DNA of 64,000 bases from Phocoena phocoena (GCF_963924675.1 NC_089223.1:6460881-6524880), one strand, 5' to 3'. Shown: positions 23,508 through 35,475, numbered from the stretch's first letter. Program-made: numbers and translations. The notes: generated by a model from the letters alone, not told the origin.

Positions 23508-23722
23508 GACAGCTAGTGGGAAGCAGCCGCATAGCACAGGGAGATCAGCTCGGCGCTTTGTGACCACCTAGAGGGGTGGGATAGGGAGGGTGGGAGGGAG
23601 GGACATGCAAGAGGGAAGAGATATGGGAGCATGTGTATATGTATACTTGATTCACATTGTTATAAAGCAGAAACTAACACACCATTGCAAAGCAATTATA
23701 CTCCAATAAAGATGTTTAAAAA
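23508..23722 (+). mobile_element. Short LINE-1 3' end with perfect target repeats
   Basis: About 215 bases of LINE-1 3' untranslated region (gcacagggagatcagctcgg, gaggggtgggatagggaggg, ctccaataaagatgttta) are bounded by a perfect 12-base repeat, aaacttttgata, at 23496-23507 and 23723-23734. This is a typical 5'-truncated retrotransposition event and fixes both edges exactly. Confidence 0.95.
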
Positions 23723-24399
23723 AAACTTTTGATAATGAAAATATGTGTAATTGTTTGGACTAGGGTGATTATAGTGGAGGTGATGAGAAGTGGTTCAATT
23801 CTGAATGTCAGTGATGAAACAAGCAGTAGGAAACCTCAGCAACTTGATAGAAAACTTTGCCATTTACTTGGAGAAAAGATTGGTAGTGATAGCGTAGGGA
23901 AGGTCTGAATTTCTGTTAACTTTGAGATGTCTATTACAATGTACTAGCTTTTTTATTCCTTCCCATTTTCTAATGATTCAGGGATTTATATTCTTGAAAG
24001 GGATATGCCTTTAATTTTCTTTTCTTGTACTATTTTTATTTAACTTTAATGGGCAGATTATATGACTATCATAAAATTAGTGGAGAATGTGCCTTATTTC
24101 CTGGTCTCTGGAAGAGTTTCTGTGAGAGTAAAATTAACTGTTCGTTACATGCTAGAACTCTCGCGTGAAACTGTCTGAGCTGGGTTTCGTTTTAGCTTTC
24201 CTTTTTTGGTTGGAGAGGGGAAGGTTTAACCTACTAATTCAAGATGAGAATATAAGATTCAGATTTTCTATTTCTCCTTAATTCAGTTTGGGCATATTCC
24301 TTTCTTTTTTAGTAATTTGTTCTTTTCATGCAACTTTTTGCAATAGCCTCTGAATGGTCCCTCTGCTTCTGCTCTGGATGGACCCTACGATCGATCCTT

Positions 24400-25008
24400 A
24401 ACACAGAGCTGGAGTGTTCATTTAAAACATGTAACAGATTATGCCACTTCTTTTGCCCTAGAATCTCTCATGGTTTCTCATGGTATTTATAGTAAAAGTA
24501 AAATCCTTGCATTGGCCTGAGAAATGGCCCCCATCTGGTATCCATATATTGTCTGTCCTTATCTCCTCCTAACCACCCCCTGGGCTGATTCTGCCACTAT
24601 CATCCTGGCCTCCTTCCTGTTCACTAAAATCTCCAAGATGCTCCTACTTCAGGGTGTTTGCCTTATGGTTGTTTCTGCCTGGAAGATTTCGCTCCCAGAT
24701 AAACATAGTAATTGCTTTCTCATGTCCTTCAAGGGCATTCTCAGATGTCCTGTTCTCTGAGAAAACTTCCTGATCATCTTATTTAAAATTACAGTCTTAC
24801 ACTCCCACGCTCTCTCCTACTTTAATATTCTGCATTTTACTTATCATCCTTAATGACCTATAAATATACATGTCTATTGTCTGCCTGCAAATTCTGGAGT
24901 ATAACTTACATAATGACAGGTATTTCTGTCTGTTTGATTTACTAGTATCCCTAAAGTATTTGTAACATAATAGACATACTCAATAAATATCTGTTGAATA
25001 AATATCAC
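24400..25008 (+). mobile_element. L2 LINE 3' end
   Basis: A long, well-ordered L2 piece runs from acagattatgccacttcttt, through a gggtgtttgccttatggttg and gtttctgcctggaagatttc block and a ctgtctgtttgatttactag block, to the end atactcaataaatatctgtt gaataaat. The 78-codon frame inside is a by-product. Confidence 0.75.
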
Positions 25009-25039
25009 ATTGGGTTTATCCCTGAATTCAAGGTTCTTT

Positions 25040-25605
25040 CAATAGTTATAACCATCCATAAATGTAAAATATTACATTAACTAATTAAAGGAGCTAAACC
25101 ATATCACTACCGCAATAAAACCAGAAAAGGCAGAGAAACATTTGATAAAATTAAATACTCATCCATGTTAAAAAAAAAAAATCTTATCAAACAATGAAAA
25201 AAGACACGATACACCCTATTTGTGAATAAAACAATAAAACTCATAGCAATAACAAATTTTCTAAAATTTATCCAGAATTTAATTAAATTCCTATCAAAAT
25301 CATAGCAGAATTCTTCTTAAAACTTGACAGAATGATTCTAAAATGTATATGGAAGACAAAAGAGCCAAAATGGTCAAGTTACTTCTAAAGAAGAGGAAAC
25401 AGAAAGTAGTGAAAACTTTAAAATGAGTCTTGAGACTTATTTTAAAGCTGCAGTAATAACTCCTTCCAGCATGATGTACGAATACAAGTAAACTTATGGA
25501 ATAAAACAGGGGAAAAGACCATGCTTAACTGAATTTTGATAATTGATAGGTATGGCACTGCAAATCACTAAGCTAATGATGGAGAATTTAATCAATGATG
25601 TTAGG
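25040..25605 (+). mobile_element. Old LINE-1 ORF2 fragment
   Basis: Decayed ORF2 text of an L1M-type element: ccagaaaaggcagagaaaca tttgataaaatt, then aattcctatcaaaatcatag, taaaatgtatatggaagaca aaagag, and ctgcagtaataactccttcc agc, in the expected order. All frames are interrupted. Confidence 0.65.
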
Positions 25606-25623
25606 GCAAGTGATGTAATAGGC

Positions 25624-25727
25624 AGACTTACAGACTTCAAAGATGTCCACCCCCCAAACGTGGAACCTGTGAATATGTAATCTTATATAGTGAAAAGGAC
25701 TTTTCACATGTGACTAAGAATACACAC
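25624..25727 (+). mobile_element. Old MaLR-like LTR, left piece
   Basis: It reads acttcaaagatgtccacccc, acctgtgaatatgtaatctt, gaaaaggacttttcacatgt and gactaagaatacacac, a common old LTR 5' half. It resumes at 32621 on the other side of the second long LINE-1. The last 12 bases, aagaatacacac (25716-25727), are one copy of the target-site repeat. Confidence 0.65.
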
Positions 25728-26493
25728 ATTGAGAGCCACCACTGATGCAGCTCCAGCAGGAATAAGCCAGCTCTCAAATGCTGGGCAGGACTGGTTCCAG
25801 CACCCACACCTCGAAGGTCTTTCCTTCTGTTTCCTGCCTAGAGAAGTTCCTTTAGCGTTTCTTGTACAGCTAATTTGAGAGGACCTTCAAGATGGCAGAG
25901 GAATAAGACGTCGAGATCACCTTGTTCTCCACAAATACATCAAAAATACATCTAAAGGTGGAATAAGTCCTACAGAACACCTATTGAATGCTGGCAGAAG
26001 ACCTCAAACTTCGCAAAAGGGTCTTGGTGCTCTGGCCGGGTGTCAGGCCTGAGCCTCTGAGGTGGGAGAGCCAGGTTCAGGACACTGGTCCATAGAAACC
26101 TCCTGGCTACCAATCAGCGAGAGCTCTCGCAGAGATCTCCAACTCAGCACTAAGACCCAGTTCCACCCACAGACCAGCAAGCTCCAGTGCTGGAGACTCC
26201 ATGCCAAACAACTAGAAAGACAGGAATACAACCCCACCCATTAGCAGAGAAGCTGCCTACGATCATACTTACTTCACAGACACCTCAAAACACACCAATG
26301 GACATGGTCCTGCCCAGCAGAAAGACAAGATCCAGCCACATCCACCACAACACAGGCACCAGTCCCCTCCACCAGGAAGCCTACACAACTCACTGAACCA
26401 ACCTTACTCACTGAGGGCAGACACCAAAAACAACGGGAACTACGAACCTGGAGCCTGTGAAAATGAGACCCCAAACACAGTAAGTTAAGCAAA

Positions 26494-27380
26494 ATGAGAA
26501 AACTGAGAAATACACAGCAGACAAAGGAGCAAGATAAAAACACACCAGACCAAGCAAATGAAGACGAAATAGGAAGCCTACCTGAAAAACAATTCAGAGT
26601 AATGATAGTAAAGATGATCCAAACTCTTGGAAATAGAATGGAGAAAATACAACACACGTTTAACAAGGACCTAGAAGAACTAAAGAGCAAACAAACAATG
26701 AACAACACAATAAATGAAATTAAAAATTCTCTAGAAGGAATCAATAGCAGAATAACTGAGGCAGAAGAACAGATAAAGTGACATGGAGATAAAATAGTGG
26801 AAATAACTACCACAGAGCAGAATAAAGAAAAAAGAATGAAACGAATTGAGGACAGTCTCAGAGACCTCTGGTACAACAATAAATGCACCAACATTCAAAT
26901 TATAGGGATCCCAGAAGAAGAAGAGGAAAAAAAAGGGACAGAGAAAATATTTGAAGAGATTATAGTTGAAAACTTCCCTAACGTGGGAAAGGAAATAGTC
27001 AATCAACTCCAGGAAGCACAGAGTCCCATACAGGATGAATCCAAGGAGAAACATGCCAAGACACATTAATCAAACTATCAAAAATTAAATAAAAAGAGAA
27101 AATATTAAAAGCAGCAAGGGAAAGGCAACAAATGATATACAAGGGAATCCCCATAGAGTTAATAACTGATCTTTCAGCAGAAACTCTGCAAGCCAGAAGG
27201 GAGTGGCAGGACACATTTAAAGGGATGAAAGGGAAAAACCTACAATCAAGATTACTCTAGCCAGCAAGGATCTCATTCAGATTCATCAGAGAAATTAAAA
27301 CCTTTACAGACAAGCAAAAGCTAAGATAATTCAGCACCACCAGACCAGCTTAGCAGCGAATCCTGGGGGAGCTTCTCTAG
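26494..27380 (+). pseudogene. LINE-1 ORF1 remnant
   Basis: The start at 26494 (MRKLRNTQQTKEQDK...) is the usual ORF1p start. The first 95 codons include a heptad-like stretch with EKIQHTFNKDLEELKSKQ and INSRITEAEEQIK, the coiled coil that makes ORF1p trimers. A stop near 26780 is followed by another frame (26797-27069) with the RNA-binding centre (KRMKRIEDSLRDLW, NIQIIGIPEEEEEK, IIVENFPNVGKEI). The C-terminal domain follows in a broken frame near 27130-27380 (ETLQARREW-type text at about 27180). Confidence 0.87.
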
Positions 27381-28848
27381 GCAGGAAACAAAAGAGAAGG
27401 AAAACACCTACAATAACAAACCCAAAACAATTTAAAAAATGGTAATATGAACATATATATTGATAATTAGCTTAAATGTAAATGGATTAAATACTCCAAA
27501 CAAAAGACACAGACTGGCTAAATTGATACAAAAACAAGACCCATATATATGCTGTCTACAAGAGACCCACTTCAGACCTAGAGACACATACAGACTGAAA
27601 GAAAGGAGATGGAAAAAGATATTTCATGCAAATGGAAACCAAAAGAAAGCTGGAGTAGCAATTCTCATATCAGAAAAAATAGACTTTAAAACAAAGACTA
27701 TTAGAAGGGACAAAGAAGGACACTACATAAAGATCAAGGGATCGATCCAAGAAGAACATATAACAATTGTAAATATGCACCCAACATAGGAGCACCTCAA
27801 TACATAAGGCAAATACTAACAGCCATAGAAGGGGAAATTGACAGTAACACATTCAGAGTAGGTGACTTTAACACCCCACTTTTGCTTGTCTGTAAAGGTT
27901 TTAATTTAAACCCCTAATTAATATGAAACTATGATTACTGGAATATGTACCATGTACCATAGACTGGCTAAATGGATACAAAAACAAGAATAGGAACGTA
28001 CATATCGATAATTACCTTAAATGTAAATGGACTAAATGCTCCCACCAAAAGACACAGATTGGCTGAATGGATACAAAAACAAGACACATATATATGCTGT
28101 CTATAAGAGACCCACTTCAGACCTAGGGACACATACAGACTGAAAGCAAGAGGATGGAAAAAGATATTCCATGCAAATGGAAATCAAAAGAAAGCTGGGG
28201 TAGCAATTCTCATATCAGATAAAATAGACTTTAAAATAAAGACTATTACAACAGACAAAGAAGGACACTACATAATGATCAAGGGATCAATCTAAGAAGA
28301 AGATATAACAATTGGAACTATACAAGGACCCAACATAAGAGCACCTCAATACATAAGGCAAATGCTAAGAGCCATAAAAGGGGAAATTGACAGCAACACA
28401 ATCATAGTAGGGGACTTTAACACCCGACTTTCACCAATGGACAGGTCATCCAAAATGAAAATAAATAAGGAAACACAAGCTTTAAAGGACACATTAAACA
28501 AGATGGAATTAATTGATATTCATAGGACATTCCTTCCAAAAACAACGGAATACACTCCCTTCTCAAGTGCTCATGGAACATTCTCCAGGATACGTCATAT
28601 CTTGGGTCACAAATCAAGCCTTGGTAAACTTAAGGAAACTGAAATCATATCAAGTATCTTTTCTGACCACAACACTATGAAACTAGATATCATTACAAGA
28701 AAAAAATCTGTACAAAATACAAACACTTGGAGGCTAAACAATACATTACTAAATAACCAAGAGATCACTGAAGAAATCAAAGAGGAAATCAAAGAATACT
28801 TAGAAACAAATGACAATGAAAACACAACGACCAAAAACCTAAGGGATG

Positions 28849-29060
28849 GGCTTCCCTGGTGGTGCAGTGGTTGAGAGTCCGCCTGCCGATGCAGGGGACA
28901 CTGGTTCATGCCCTGGTCTGGGAAGATCCCACATGCCGTGGAGTGGCTAGGCCCGTGAGCCATGGCCAATGAGCCTGCGCGTCCGGAGCCTGTGCTCTGC
29001 AACGGGACAGGCCACAACAGTGAGAGGGCCGCATACTGTAAAAAAAAAAAAAAAAAAAAA
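28849..29060 (+). mobile_element. CHR-1-like SINE in LINE-1 ORF2
   Basis: A full-length short-form copy with a 25-A tail. Target repeats aaaaacctaagggatg (about 28833-28848) and aaaaacctatgggatg (29061-29076) differ by one base and are LINE-1 ORF2 sequence, showing a later insertion. Confidence 0.95.
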
Positions 29061-29888
29061 AAAAACCTATGGGATGCATCAAAAGCAGTTCTAAGAGGGA
29101 AGTTTACAGCAATACAATCTTACCTCAGGGAAAACAGAAATATATCAAATAACCTAACCTTACACCTGAAGCAATTAGAGAAAGAAGAACAAAAAAAAAA
29201 AAAACCCCAAAGTTAGCAGAAGGAAGGAAATCATAAAAATCAGATCAGAAATAAATGAAAACAAAATGAAGGAAATGAAAGCAAGAATCAATAACTCTGA
29301 AAGCTGGTTCTTTGAGAAGATAAACAAAATTGATAAACCATTAGCCAGACTCATCAAGAAGAAAAAGGGAGAAGGCTCAAATCAACAGAATTAGAAATGA
29401 AAAAGAAGTAACAACTAACACTGCAGAAATGCTATGATCATGAGAGATTACTACAAGCAACTCTATGCCAATAAAATGGACAACCTGGGAGAAATGGACA
29501 AATTCTGAGAAAAGCACAACCTTCTGAGACTGAATCAGTAAGATATAGAAGATATGAACAGACCAATCACAAGCACTTAAATTGAACTTGTGACTAAATA
29601 TCTTCCAACAAACAAAAGTGCAGGACCAGATGGCTTCACAAGTGAATTCTATCAAACATTTAGAGAAGAGCTAAAACCTATCCTTCTCAAACTCTTCCAA
29701 AATATAGCAGAGGGAGGAACACTCCCAAACTCGTTCTACGAGGCCACCATCACCCTGATACCAAAACCAGACAAGGATGTCACAAAGAAAGAAAACTACA
29801 GGCCAATATCACTGATGAACGTAGATGCAAATCTCCTCAAAAAAATACTAGCAAACAGAATCCAACAGCACATTAAAAGGATCATACA

Positions 29889-30076
29889 GGGCTTCCCTGG
29901 TGGCGCAGTGGTTGAGAGTCCGCCTGCCGATGCAGGGGACACGGGTTCATGCCCCGGTCGGGAAGATCCCACATGCCGCAGAGCGGCTGGGCCCGTGAGC
30001 CATGGCCGCTGAGCCTGTGCTCCGCAGCGGGAGAGGCCACAACAGTGAGAGGCCTGCGTACCGCAAAAAAAAAAAA
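29889..30076 (+). mobile_element. CHR-1-like SINE in LINE-1 reverse transcriptase
   Basis: A full-length short-form copy with an A tail. Target repeats aaaaggatcataca (29875-29888 and 30077-30090) are perfect and are part of the ORF2 codons for KRII. The insertion breaks the reverse transcriptase frame. Confidence 0.95.
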
Positions 30077-32620
30077 AAAAGGATCATACATCATGATCAA
30101 GTGGGGTTTATTCCAGGAATGCAAGGATTCTTAAATATATGCAAATCAGTCAATGTGATACACTATATTAACAAATGGAAAGAAAAAACCATTTGATCTT
30201 TCCAATAGATGCAGAAAAAGCTTTAGACAAAATTCACCACCCATTTGTGATAAAAACCCTCTAGAAAGTAGGCATAGAGGAAACTTACGTCAACATAATA
30301 AAGGCCATATATGACAAACCCACAGACAACATCATGATGAATGGTAAAAAACTGAAAGCATCTTCACTAAGATCAGGAAAAAGACAAGATTGCCCTCTCA
30401 CCACTATTATTCAACATAGTTTTGGAAGTTTTAGCCACAGTAATCAGAGAAGAAAAAGAAAGAAAAGAATCCAAATCGGAAAAGAAGATGTAAAACTGTC
30501 ACTGTTTACAGATGACATGATACTATACATAGAGCATCCTAAAGATGCTACCAGAAAACTATTAGACTAGTCAATGAATTTAGTTAAGTAGCAGGATACA
30601 TACAACATTAATGCACAGAAATGTCCTACATTCCTATACACTAATGATGAAAAATCTGAAAGAGAAATTAAGGAAACACTCCCATTTACCACTGCAACAA
30701 AAAGAATAAAATATCTAGGGATAAACCTACCTAAGGAAAAAAATAACACCTGTATGTAGAAAACTATAAGACACTGATGAAAGAAATTAAACATGATACA
30801 AACTGATGGAGAGATATACCATGTTCTTGGATTGGAAGAATCAACATTGTGACAATGACTCTACTACCCAAAGCAATCTACAGATTCAATGCAATCGCGA
30901 TCAAACTACCAATGGCATTTTTCACAGAACTAAAACAAAAAATTTCACAATTTGTATGGAAACACAAAAGACCCTGAATAGCCAAAGCAATCTTGAGAAT
31001 GAAAAATGGAGCTGGAGGAATCAGGCTCCCTGACTTCTGATTATACTACAAAGCTACAGTAATCAAGACAGTATGGTACTGGCACCAAAACAGAAATATA
31101 GATCAATGGTACAGGATAGAAAGCACAGAGATAACCCCATGTACATTTGGTTACCTTAACTTTGACATAGGAGGCAAGAATACATAATGGAGAAAAGACA
31201 GCCTCTTCAATAAGTGGTGCTGGGAAAACTGGACAGCTACATGTAAAAGAAGGAAATTAGAACACTCCCTAACACCATACACAAAAGTAAACTCAAAACG
31301 TATTAAAGACCTAAATGTAAGGCCAGACACTATCAAACTCTTAGAAGATAACATAGGCAGAACACTCTATGACATAAATCACAGCAAGATCCTTCTTGAC
31401 CCATCTCCCATAGTAATGGAAATAAAATCAAAAATAAACAAATGGGACCTAATGAAACTTAAGAGCTTCTGCACAGCAAAGGAAACCACAAACAAGAAGA
31501 AAAGACAACCCTCAGAATGGGAGAAAATATCTGCAAATGAAGTAACTGACAAAGGATTAATCTCCACAATATACAAGCAGCTCAATCAGCTCAATATCAA
31601 AAAAAAATAACCCATTCCAAAAATGGGCAGAAGACCTAAATAGACATTTCTCCAAAGGAGATATACAGATTGCAAACAAACACATGAAAGGATGCTCAAC
31701 AATACCAATCATTAGAAATGCAAATCAAAACTACAATGCGGTATCACCTCACACCAGTCAGAATGGCCATCAACAAAAAGTCTACAAACAATAAATGCTG
31801 GAGTGGGTGCAGAGAAAAGGGAACCCTCTTGCAGTGTTGGTGGGAATGTAAATTGATGCAGCCACTATGGAGAACTGTACGGACGTTCCTTAAGAAACCA
31901 AAAATAGAACTACCATACAACCCAGCCATCCCACTACTGGGCATATACCCTGAAGAAAACATAGCTCAACATGAGTCACATACCTCTATGTTCACTGCAG
32001 CTCTATTTACAATAGCCCGGACATGGAAGCAACCTAAGTGTCTATCGACAGATGAATGGATAAAGAAGATGTGGCACATATATACAATGGAATATTACTC
32101 AGCTGTGAGAAGAAACGAAATTGAGTTATTTGTAGTGAGATGGATGGAGCTAGAGTCTGTCCTACAGATTGAAGTTAGTCAGAAAGAGAAAAACAAATAC
32201 CGTATGCTAACACGTATATATGCAATCTAAAAAAAAAAATTGTTCTGATGAACCTAGGGGCAGGATACGAGTAACGACACAGATGTAGAGAATGGACTTG
32301 AGGACACAGGGAGGGTGAAGGGTAAGTTGGGACAAAGTCAGAGAGTAGCATGGACCTATATACACTACCAAATGTAAAATAAATAGCTAGTAAGAAGCAG
32401 CTGCAATGCACAGGGAGATCAGCTTGGTGCTTTGTGACCACCTAGAGGGGTGGGATAGGGAGGGTGGGAGGGAGACACAAGAGGGAGGGGATATGGGGAT
32501 ATATGTATACGTATAGCTGATTCACTTTGCTATACAGCAGAAACTAACAAAGCATTTTAAAGCAATTATACTGTAATAAGTATGTTAAAAAGTAAAGAAA
32601 AAAAATAAAAGAATACACAC

Positions 32621-33000
32621 CTTGAGGTGTGCACATTTTCCTGGATCATCCAGATGTGTTCAATCTAATCACACAAGTCCTAAAAAATGGAGACCTTTTT
32701 CTTACTGAGGGCAGAAAGAGAACTCTAACAAGGAAAAAAGGGTCAGAGAAATGTGACATTGCTAGTTTTGAAGATAAAGGAAGAGGACCATGTGACAAGG
32801 ATGTGGGCTGTCTTTAAAAGCTGGAAATGTCAAGGAAATGAGTTCTACCCTAGAGCCACCAGAAAGAAACCCTGGTGGCAACTTATCTTAGTCCAGTGAA
32901 ATTCACCTCTGACTTTTCACTTGCAGGACTATAAAATGGTAAATATGTGCTACTTTAATCCACTTTGTGATATGTGTTACAGCAGCTATAGAACAAGTGG
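32621..33000 (+). mobile_element. Old MaLR-like LTR, right piece
   Basis: It continues the LTR that stops at 25727: ttttcctggatcatccagat, tcaatctaatcacacaagtc, agccaccagaaagaaaccct, gacttttcacttgcaggact, and an end with gtgatatgtgttacagcagc. The two halves fit together with no loss if the LINE-1 block and one target repeat are removed. Confidence 0.65.
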
Positions 33001-33039
33001 TTATCTATATGTGAAACAATTGAACTGCATCACCTGTCT

Positions 33040-33472
33040 CACTCCATAAATAGAAATGAATTCAAGATGGGTTCCAGGAAGATACTGAAAGCTTTTACAT
33101 AAAAATAAATAAGAATTTTTGTGTTTTGGTAGGCCATAAAATAAGCAACACAAACATTAAAGTGGAAAAATGCATTTATGACTGCCTTAAAATATAAAGC
33201 TTCTATATTTTGAAGACACCCCAAAGTGGCAAGAAAAATTATAAACTTTAAATCCTCGCAACATAGATAATGAATGAATATATATTCATTATATATTCAA
33301 TATATATAATGGATTCTCAAAATCAAGTAAAAGGAATCATAAAATGGAAAAGGTGAGCAAAATACATAAACAAAAAAGGAAAAAAGAATGACTAGTAAAC
33401 ATATGAAAAGAAGCTCACTCTCATAAACAAGCAGGGAAATGCAGATTATAAGACATTTATTTGTGTTGTCTT
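33040..33472 (+). mobile_element. Old LINE-1 ORF2 fragment
   Basis: Late ORF2 text of an L1M-type element: gaaaaggtgagcaaaataca and gactagtaaacatatgaaaa gaagctc, followed by gcagggaaatgcagatta. It is decayed and non-coding. It ends where the reverse-strand LINE-1 begins. Confidence 0.55.
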
Positions 33473-33475
33473 CAA

Positions 33476-34570
33476 TTTGGTTCATCAATGTCTCACAATT
33501 TTCAGAGTATAGGTCTTCACCTCCTTGGTGAAATTTATTCCTAGGTATTTTATTCTTTTTAATGTAATTATAAATGGGATTCTTTTCTTGATTTCTTTCT
33601 CTGATAGTTCACTATTAGTATACAGAAATGCAATAGATTTCTGCGTATTAATTTTGTGTCCTGCAACTTTATTGAATTCATTTACTTTGATCGTTTTTTG
33701 GTAAAGTTTTTAGGTTTTCTATATATAGCGCCATGTCATATGCAAAGAGTTTTATTTCTTCCCTTCCAATTTGGATGCCTTTCATTTCTTTTTCTCGTCT
33801 ATTTCCGTGGCTAGGACTTCCAATACTATGTTGAATCAATGTGGTGAGAGTAGGTATCCTTCTCTTGTTCCTAATCTGAGAAGAAATGCTTCCAGCTTTT
33901 TAACCACTGAGTATGCTGATGGCTTTTGGTTTGTCATATGTGAACTTTATTATGTTGAGGAACATTACCTCTACATCCACTTTGCTGAGAGTTTTCATCA
34001 TAAATGGGTGTTGAATTTTGTCAAAAACTTTTCCTACATCTACTGAAGTGGTCATATGATTTCTATTCTTCAGTTTGTTAATGTGATATATCACACTGAT
34101 TGATTTGCCGATGTTGAACCATCCATGCATCCCTGGAATAAATCCCACTTGATCATAGTGTATGATCCTTTTAATGTATTGTTGGATTTTGTTTGTTAAT
34201 ATTTTGTTGAGGATTTTTGCATCTATGTTCATCAATGATACTGGCCTATAATTTTCTTTTTCTGTGGTGTCTTTGTCTGGTTTTGGTAACAGGGTGAAGC
34301 TGGTCTTATGGAATGAGTTCTAAAGCATTCCTTCCTCTTCAATTTTTTGGAATAGTTTGAGAAGGATAAGTGTTAAGTCTTCTTTAAATGTTTGGTAGAA
34401 TGCACCTGTGGAGTCATTTGTTCCTGGAATGTTGTTAGTTGGGAACTTTTATTACTAATAATTCAATTTCATTATTGGTAATTGTTCTACTCCTATTGTC
34501 TATTTCCTCCTGATTCAGTCTTGGGAACTGAATCAGTTCTTCTGTTGGGAACATATCCGTCTGTCTTATT
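33476..34570 (-). mobile_element. Old LINE-1, reverse strand, reverse transcriptase part
   Basis: The complement reads through the LINE-1 reverse transcriptase: a frame at 33900-34235 has [36 protein letters not shown] and [14 protein letters not shown] blocks. Plus-strand text such as tttattccta ggtattttat is the matching connection-domain region. It is older than the long forward copies, and most frames are interrupted. Confidence 0.85.
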
Positions 34571-35475
34571 TTATTTGACTCTTTCTCTCTGCCTCTATGA
34601 AATTAGGCAAAACAATCACCTATCCCACTCTTCAAAGGCTGTCCTTGTGTAGGAGCATCCCTATACAGACTACATGTGTCCACTGGCTTTGGTGGGAGAG
34701 CTGGATCTGAAGTGATTCTGGGACAGGTTTTTTCTGGGAAGCACCAGGGCCATTGCCTTGGCAGGGGTGGGCTGAAACTGGTGAAGCGGGGATGGAGCTG
34801 GAGCCTGACATAGGTTGGTGCTTCTCCCAGGACACACTGGCAGCTTCTGCCTTGGCAGAGAGTGAAGCTGGAGCCATGGGAGCCTAGGCTTTTCCTGGGG
34901 TTCACCAGAGCTGCTGCCTTGGCAGTGGTGGAAGGATTGAAGCTAAGCCCCGTTTGGGCTGAGGGATGTTCTGGTGTGGTTTTGGCAGGCCAGCTAGAAC
35001 ATCAGGCACTTTTCATTCTGCTGCCTCTGTGCTGGGATGGGGAGTGAGTACGACTGTGCAGAGCAAAGTCTGTGTCCTTTAAGAGCAGAGTCTGAGTTTC
35101 CTACAGCCCCTGGCTCTCGCAGTTGTAAGCCGGCTGGTTTTCAAAACCAGCTGGCCCCAGGTGTCTCCCAGGGGCTGGGGTGCCCAATGTGGGACTCAAA
35201 TTACTTGCTCCTTAAGGGGGACTTCCGAGGTTGTGATATCCCCTTCCTCTTCTGGGTTGCCTACCAGGGGTGTGAGTCCCGACTAGATCACTTTTCTTCC
35301 CCTCCTACCCATCTGGGTGTGGCTTTTGCTTTATATACATAATTGTAGACGAGCCTTTCTGCTAGTCTTCAGTTTGTTCTCAGAAAGAGTTGTTCTGTAT
35401 GTAGTTGCTGTGTTGACGTGTTCATGGGAAGAGGTGAGCTCAGGGTCTTCCTATTCTGCCATCTTAATCCTGTCC
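34571..35475 (-). mobile_element. Old LINE-1 5' untranslated region, reverse strand
   Basis: The right edge reads cttcctattctgccatctta, whose complement is the aagatggcagaataggaag 5' start of old LINE-1s. From there leftward is about 0.9 kb of fairly GC-rich sequence in which units of roughly 65 bases recur, each closing with tgccttggcag (near 34755, 34850 and 34916). It then joins directly to ORF2 reverse transcriptase text at about 34570, with no ORF1 or endonuclease between. So either one element has a large internal deletion, or two elements abut. The frames of 60-100 codons here are by-products. Confidence 0.6.

Larger units (their letters stand above)
27444..32270 (+). pseudogene. LINE-1 ORF2 remnant with duplicated endonuclease start
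   Basis: Copy A of the endonuclease start (ISLNVNGLNTPNKRHR, CCLQETHF; 27460-27789) is followed by a junction and a second copy at about 28000-28430, in which CCL is followed by a stop. The endonuclease end at 28362-28874 shows VGDFNT, but the expected SRIDHILG block reads SRIRHILG, so the catalytic Asp is lost. The reverse transcriptase starts near 29590 ([30 protein letters not shown]), is split by a SINE after KRII, and its active site near 30510 reads FTDD instead of FADD. The cysteine-rich end is at 31718-32230, with [15 protein letters not shown]. Confidence 0.87.
25728..32608 (+). mobile_element. Second long LINE-1, chimeric and rearranged
   Basis: The whole block lies between perfect 12-base target repeats aagaatacacac (25716-25727 and 32609-32620), inside an old LTR. 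It holds 155 bases of extra DNA, then a LINE-1 starting accttcaagatggcagagga at 25883. Next are a short 5' untranslated region, ORF1 (26494 onward) and ORF2, in which the first 435 bases are present twice (27444-27878 and about 27989-28430) with a patchwork junction. The 3' untranslated region and A-rich end reach about 32608. Two CHR SINEs are nested in it. Stops, frameshifts and the duplication make it inactive. Confidence 0.88.
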
